From an uncultured Rhodospirillales bacterium (GTDB lineage: Bacteria > Pseudomonadota > Alphaproteobacteria > Acetobacterales > Acetobacteraceae): 42,570 nucleotides of DNA. A program made the translations under genes and the position numbers. How positions within the stretch are numbered: the stretch's first letter is position 1; every line of letters begins with the position of its first letter. Shown in pieces: positions 38,765 to 42,570 of the stretch. The notes under the pieces are model-generated. The model worked only from the letters and a program-made list of their open reading frames with translations. It searched no databases and was not told where the DNA came from. The stretch covers positions 1 through 42,570 of the forward strand of contig CAIPLM010000226.1 of the NCBI GenBank assembly GCA_903865895.1, written 5' to 3'.

Positions 38765-40915
38765 TCAGGCCAGCGCCAGCCGGTTGGCATCGCGCCGGCG
38801 TTGCAGCCAGCCGATCACCGCCGTACGAATCCCGGAAACGAAGCGGTCCCACAAGCTCGGGTTGTGCACGATATCGGCGCGGTAGAAGGAGGGGCACAGC
38901 ACCGCGGCCTCCGACACTTCGCCGCAATTGCCGCAGCCGACGCAGGAATTATCGATCGCCGCCACCGGGTCCTCCTTGAGGGGGTCGCCGGAATCCTTCA
39001 CCGACAGCGAGGGGCAGCCGGAGAGGCGGATGCAGGCGTGGTCGCCGGTGCAGATATCCTCATCGACGCCGAAGCGCGGCTTCACCATCCGCTCGCCGCG
39101 CTTCACCGCCGCGTTGAACAGGGGCTTCTCGCGGCGCTGGCGGTTCAGCATGCACTCGGACGAGGCGATGATGATCTTCGGCCCCGCCTCCTCCGTGGTC
39201 AGCGCCTCGTGCAGAGTGTCGCGCATTTTCGCGACATCGTAGGTGCGGTCGATCCGCCGCACCCATTTGGCGCCGACGCCCTTCACGGCGTCCTCGATCG
39301 GGTGCTGGGTGGAGCGGGTGGCGTTGTCGGCGCGGGAGGAGAGAATGTCCTGCCCGCCGGTGGCGGCGGAGTAGTGGTTGTCCACCAGCACCACCACGCC
39401 ATCGTGCTTGTTGAAGACGGCGTTGCCGACGCCGTTCAGCAACCCGTTATGCCAGAACCCGCCATCGCCCATCACGGAGATGGAGCGCTTCTTGGCCTTC
39501 ACCTGGAAGGCGGCGGCGGAGGAGGCGCCGAGCCCGTAGCCCATGGTGGTGGTGCCGAGGTTGAAAGGCGGGTTGATGGAGAAAAGGTGGCAGCCGATAT
39601 CGGCGGCGATGTGGTGGGGGCCAAGCTCCTTCTGCACCAGCGTCATCGCCGAGAAGATCGGCCGCTCCGGGCAGCCGGTGCAGAAGCTCGGCGGCCGCGG
39701 CGGCACCACCGGGGCGAGTGCCTGCACCGTCTCGCTCGCCAGCAGCGGGCGGGCATCGGGCGGCGGCGTCATCTCATCGAGCAGCGCCGGCATGGCGGCG
39801 GCGATGAAGCCGCGGATGCCGTCGATCAGCACGGTCGCGGTATATTCACCGGCCATCGGCAGCGCGCCCTTGCCGTGGATGCGCGCCTGCACATCGGCCC
39901 GGCGGAGGATGGTATTGAGCGCCTGCTCGATGAATTCCGGCTGGCCCTCCTCCACCACCAGCACGGCTTTCTTCGTCGCGCAGAAGGCCACGAGGTCCTC
40001 ATCGACGAGGGGATAGGTGACGTTCAGCACATGCAGCGGCACGCGGGTGGCGCCCCAAACGTCGGCGAGCCCGAGCAGCTTCAGCGCCCGCATCACCCCG
40101 TTATACATGCCGCCCTGCATGATGATGCCGATCTCCGGGATATCGCCGGGCATGGTCTCGTTCAGCCCGCGCTCGCGGATGAACTTGAGGGCGGCCGGCA
40201 GGCGCTGACGGATCTTCTCCTGCTCATGCAGGAAGGAAGCCGGCGGCAGCACGATGCGCCCGGTATCGCGCCGCGGGTTCTCCAGCGCCTCCGCCAGAGT
40301 GAATTCGGGCTTCTTGTTGTCCTTGGCGATGAAGCTGCCATGCACGTGGCAGGCGCGGATGCGCACCTCCAGCATCACCGGGGTGTGGCTCACCTCCGAC
40401 AGTTCGAAGGCCTGCTCGGTGAGGCTCACGATGGTCTCCAGATTGGGCCGTGGGTCGAGCAGCCACATCTGGGATTTCATGGCGAAGGCGTGGGTGCGCT
40501 CCTGCATGATGGAGGAGCCCTCGCCGTAATCCTCGCCGATGATGATCACCGCGCCGCCGGTCACGCCGCCGGATGCGAGGTTGGAGAGCGCGTCGCAGGC
40601 GACATTGGTCCCGGCGGTGGATTTCCAGGTCACGGCGCCGCGGATCGGATACATCACCGAGGCGGCCAGCGTGGAGGCGGCGGCGGCCTCGGAGGCGCTG
40701 CTTTCGAAATGCACGCCGAGGTCACCGAGGATGCCCTGCGCATCGGCCAGCACGTCCATCAGATGCGAGATCGGCGCGCCCTGATAGCCCGCGACGTAGC
40801 CGACGCCGGATTGCAGCAGCGCCTTGGTGACGGCGAGAATGCCCTCGCCGCGAAACTCCTCGCCGGCGCCGAGCTTGAGATCCTGCACCTCGCGCGCGAA
40901 TGACCGCTCAGCCAT
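38765..40915 (-). CDS. Indolepyruvate oxidoreductase-type alpha subunit (IorA-like)
   Basis: This 716-residue thiamine diphosphate enzyme oxidatively decarboxylates an aryl-2-oxoacid to aryl-acetyl-CoA and CO2 with reduction of ferredoxin. It has the N-terminal pyruvate-flavodoxin-oxidoreductase domain (GYQGAPISHLMDVLADAQ), the TPP motif GDGGFWHNGLLNGVGNAVFNKHDG ... VDN (about 475-505), and C-terminal Fe-S clusters: an unusual CTGDHACIRLSGC set and a full CVGCGNCGEVSEAAVLCPS set. The FCTGCPERP segment in the middle resembles CPGCPHR of IorA. The start at 40915 follows a G-rich ribosome binding site. It is the first gene of the run and is divergent from the binding-protein gene, with 143 bases between them for shared control. 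The first ferredoxin cluster is noncanonical, as in some aerobic members. Confidence 0.9.
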   Translation of the reverse strand: MAERSFAREVQDLKLGAGEEFRGEGILAVTKALLQSGVGYVAGYQGAPISHLMDVLADAQGILGDLGVHFESSASEAAAASTLAASVMYPIRGAVTWKSTAGTNVACDALSNLASGGVTGGAVIIIGEDYGEGSSIMQERTHAFAMKSQMWLLDPRPNLETIVSLTEQAFELSEVSHTPVMLEVRIRACHVHGSFIAKDNKKPEFTLAEALENPRRDTGRIVLPPASFLHEQEKIRQRLPAALKFIRERGLNETMPGDIPEIGIIMQGGMYNGVMRALKLLGLADVWGATRVPLHVLNVTYPLVDEDLVAFCATKKAVLVVEEGQPEFIEQALNTILRRADVQARIHGKGALPMAGEYTATVLIDGIRGFIAAAMPALLDEMTPPPDARPLLASETVQALAPVVPPRPPSFCTGCPERPIFSAMTLVQKELGPHHIAADIGCHLFSINPPFNLGTTTMGYGLGASSAAAFQVKAKKRSISVMGDGGFWHNGLLNGVGNAVFNKHDGVVVLVDNHYSAATGGQDILSSRADNATRSTQHPIEDAVKGVGAKWVRRIDRTYDVAKMRDTLHEALTTEEAGPKIIIASSECMLNRQRREKPLFNAAVKRGERMVKPRFGVDEDICTGDHACIRLSGCPSLSVKDSGDPLKEDPVAAIDNSCVGCGNCGEVSEAAVLCPSFYRADIVHNPSLWDRFVSGIRTAVIGWLQRRRDANRLALA

Positions 40916-41058
40916 GCGAACCCCCAAATCCCGTTGAAACCCTGGCGCATAGTTTCGGCCGAACCGCCGTCCCGGCGCAAGCGCATGATTTTAGCGGTTC
41001 CCCGCGGGCGATCCGGCCCCTAAACTCGCGTTGAACAATCCGCAAACAGGGGGCTCTC
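40916..41058. promoter_or_regulatory. Divergent promoter region between the catabolic run and the binding protein
   Basis: This 143-base region separates two divergent starts. It contains TTCGGCCGAA, a perfect palindrome at 40956-40965, and AGGGGG ahead of the binding-protein ATG. No regulator gene is adjacent. I cannot pick confident promoter boxes. Confidence 0.35.
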
Positions 41059-42570
41059 ATGGCCGATATCTCGCGCCGACTGCTGCTTCAATCCGCTGCC
41101 GCCGGGAGCCTCGTCGCCCCGGCGCTCGCCGCCGAGCCTGACAGCGTGACCATCGGCTGGCCGAGCGACGTCACCTCCTGGGACCCCAATCAACGGTTCA
41201 CGCCGGATGCGCAGAGCATCTTCAAGGCGATCTTCGACCAGCCGCTTGACCAGGATCCGTCGCTGAAGCTGGTGCCGAAGCTGATCACCAAATGGGAGAT
41301 GGGGCCGGAGGCGAAGTCCCTCACGCTGGAATTTCGCGATGACGTCACCTTCCATGACGGCTCGAAATTCACCGCCGAGGATTTCGCCTGGAGCTTCCAC
41401 GGCCGCATCAAGGCCGGCCACAAGGTCGATGTCGCACAGTCCATGCGCAAGGTGACGGGCATCGAGGTGCTCTCGCCCACCAAGGCGGTGATGCATTTCG
41501 ACAGCCCGGCGCCGACCGTGCCGGCTTGGCTCGCCTTCCTCGGCTCCTTCGTGGTGCCTAAGGCCTACATGGAGAAGGTGGGCATGGAGGAATTCGCCCG
41601 CAAGCCGATCGGCACCGGGCCATACAAGCTGGTCGAGCACCAGATGAACGCGCGCATCGTGTTGGAGCGCAACGACGCCTATTGGGGCCCCAAGCCCAAG
41701 ATGAAGCGCATCACCATCGAAATCATCAAGGACCCCTCGGCCCGCGTCGCCGCCGTGCAGTCCGGCCAGGTGGACATCACCCTCGCAGTGCCCGTCCGCG
41801 AGGTGACGCGCTTGAAGGCGATGCCCAATCTGGCCGCCGACCTCACGCCGGTCACCAAGGTGATCCTGCTGCAGGTGCGCAATGACGAGGGGTTCGCCGA
41901 CCCCAATATCCGCCTCGCCGCCCATCATGCGATCGACAAGAAGGCGCTGAGCCAGGCCTTCTACGCCGGCGCCGCGGTGCCGCTCTCCATGCTCGGCGTG
42001 CCCGGCAGCCCCGGCTACATCGATGACTTCAAGTTCGACTTCAATCCCGAGCTGTCCAAGCAACTGCTCGCCAAATCCGGCTACTCCATGGAGAAGCCGG
42101 CGAAGATTCGCATGGCCAGCACCAACGGGCAGTTCCCGTCCGACTACGACATCGCGCGCGCCATCGTGCAGATGTGGAAGAAGGTCGGTATCGAGGCGGA
42201 GCTGGAGGTGATCGAATACGCCAAGTATTTCGAACTCAACCGCGGCAATAAACTGCCGGAAACCACGCTCTATACCTTCGACAACGCGACCGGCGACCCC
42301 GAGATCTACACCGGTTACCTGCTCAACCCGAAGCTGCCCTTCTCGCCGTGGAAGGACATGACGCTGGGGCAGAAGGTGATCGACCAGTTCAACGTCGCCG
42401 ACGAAAAAGCTCGCATCGCCGGCTGGCGGGCGATCGGCAAGGAGGCCACCGAAATGGGCGCCTCGATGCCGCTGCTGCAAAGCGTCATCACCGTGGTGCG
42501 CAAGAAGAACCTCACCGTCACCCCCTACGGCAATGGCTGGATCCTGCCCCAGGCGATGAGCTGGAGCTGA
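41059..42570 (+). CDS. ABC transporter substrate-binding protein, family 5, Tat-type signal
   Basis: This 503-residue protein is a periplasmic binding protein of the peptide/nickel/opine class (SBP_bac_5). The signal peptide MADISRRLLLQSAAAGSLVA has a twin-arginine motif (SRRLLL), so the folded protein is probably exported by the Tat system, with cleavage after the ALAA near residue 25. The family core is clear: LVPKLITKWEMGPEAKSLTLEFRDDVTFHDG near 70-100, PIGTGPYKLVEH near 185 and NPELSKQLLAKSGY near 330. Permease and ATPase genes would be expected downstream of the window edge. It is divergent from the nine-gene run, so it may bind its substrate. The stop codon TGA occupies the last three bases. 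Confidence 0.93.
   Translation: MADISRRLLLQSAAAGSLVAPALAAEPDSVTIGWPSDVTSWDPNQRFTPDAQSIFKAIFDQPLDQDPSLKLVPKLITKWEMGPEAKSLTLEFRDDVTFHDGSKFTAEDFAWSFHGRIKAGHKVDVAQSMRKVTGIEVLSPTKAVMHFDSPAPTVPAWLAFLGSFVVPKAYMEKVGMEEFARKPIGTGPYKLVEHQMNARIVLERNDAYWGPKPKMKRITIEIIKDPSARVAAVQSGQVDITLAVPVREVTRLKAMPNLAADLTPVTKVILLQVRNDEGFADPNIRLAAHHAIDKKALSQAFYAGAAVPLSMLGVPGSPGYIDDFKFDFNPELSKQLLAKSGYSMEKPAKIRMASTNGQFPSDYDIARAIVQMWKKVGIEAELEVIEYAKYFELNRGNKLPETTLYTFDNATGDPEIYTGYLLNPKLPFSPWKDMTLGQKVIDQFNVADEKARIAGWRAIGKEATEMGASMPLLQSVITVVRKKNLTVTPYGNGWILPQAMSWS

Noticed and set aside
38801-40903. A 700-codon plus-strand open frame opposite the IorA-like gene, and similar long frames opposite fdsA and the OFA transporter
   Set aside because: Histidine- and arginine-rich shadow translations with no recognisable fold; the minus-strand genes have full catalytic motifs.
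1-42570. CRISPR arrays, tRNA or rRNA genes, phage genes and replication origins
   Set aside because: I looked for evenly spaced direct repeats, tRNA-like cloverleaf ends and integrase or DnaA-box clusters and saw none. This is by eye only; tRNAscan-SE and a CRISPR finder would settle it.

Overview
The window is GC-rich (about two thirds G+C by eye), densely packed bacterial DNA. It has many ATGA, GTGA and TGATG gene overlaps and GTG or TTG starts. The gene content (glcDEF, a soluble NAD-type formate dehydrogenase, an EpmA-type EF-P pathway, OFA transporter, family 5 solute-binding protein) and base composition suggest an alphaproteobacterium, most likely of the Acetobacteraceae/Rhodospirillales. 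This placement is inference and not proven. There are no tRNA or rRNA genes, no CRISPR array and no phage genes. One insertion-sequence end lies at the left edge.

Layout. 1-138: the start of an IS630-type transposase that runs off the left edge. 138-2460 (-): a pair of acyl-CoA dehydrogenases that look like the two halves of a heteromeric enzyme. 2577-3707 (+): a class V PLP enzyme. 3776-5480 (+): a short leader ORF with hairpins, then an ABC-F ATPase. 5499-7622: a divergent SDR/LysR pair and a SnoaL-like protein. 7657-7942: rpmJ with its own promoter and terminator. 8020-11977 (+): the glycolate oxidase operon glcDEF. 12097-13776 (+): an AT-rich patch with a GIY-YIG protein, a TPR lipoprotein-like or secreted protein and an unknown small protein. 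13897-18746 (-): efp, an inositol-monophosphatase-like gene, a proline-rich OmpA-like protein and a MotA/MotB-like ion-channel pair. 18873-21909 (+): epmA, a TIM-barrel protein and an aldo/keto reductase. 21906-29793 (-): modC, modB, an oxalate/formate-type transporter and a molybdenum formate dehydrogenase (fdsA and a fused fdsGB). 29891-40915 (-): a tightly packed run of nine catabolic genes. 41059-42570 (+): a Tat-type family 5 solute-binding protein that ends exactly at the window edge.

How the parts fit. Formate dehydrogenase needs molybdenum, and the molybdate transporter genes modBC follow it with a good match to a ModE operator at the modB start. The nine-gene run combines a ferredoxin-linked 2-oxoacid (indolepyruvate-type) oxidoreductase, a two-subunit Rieske oxygenase, an acyl-CoA synthetase, a thiolase-like protein lacking the nucleophilic cysteine, a DUF35-SDR fusion with a degenerate SDR domain, a cyclase/formamidase-like hydrolase and an SDR. 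It reads as an undescribed CoA-dependent pathway for an aromatic, perhaps indolic, compound. The hydrolase could release formate for the adjacent dehydrogenase, and the divergent binding protein could supply the substrate. EF-P, its modifying enzyme EpmA, an ABC-F factor with a proline-containing leader peptide and a PPP-containing periplasmic protein form a second theme around translation of proline-rich sequences.
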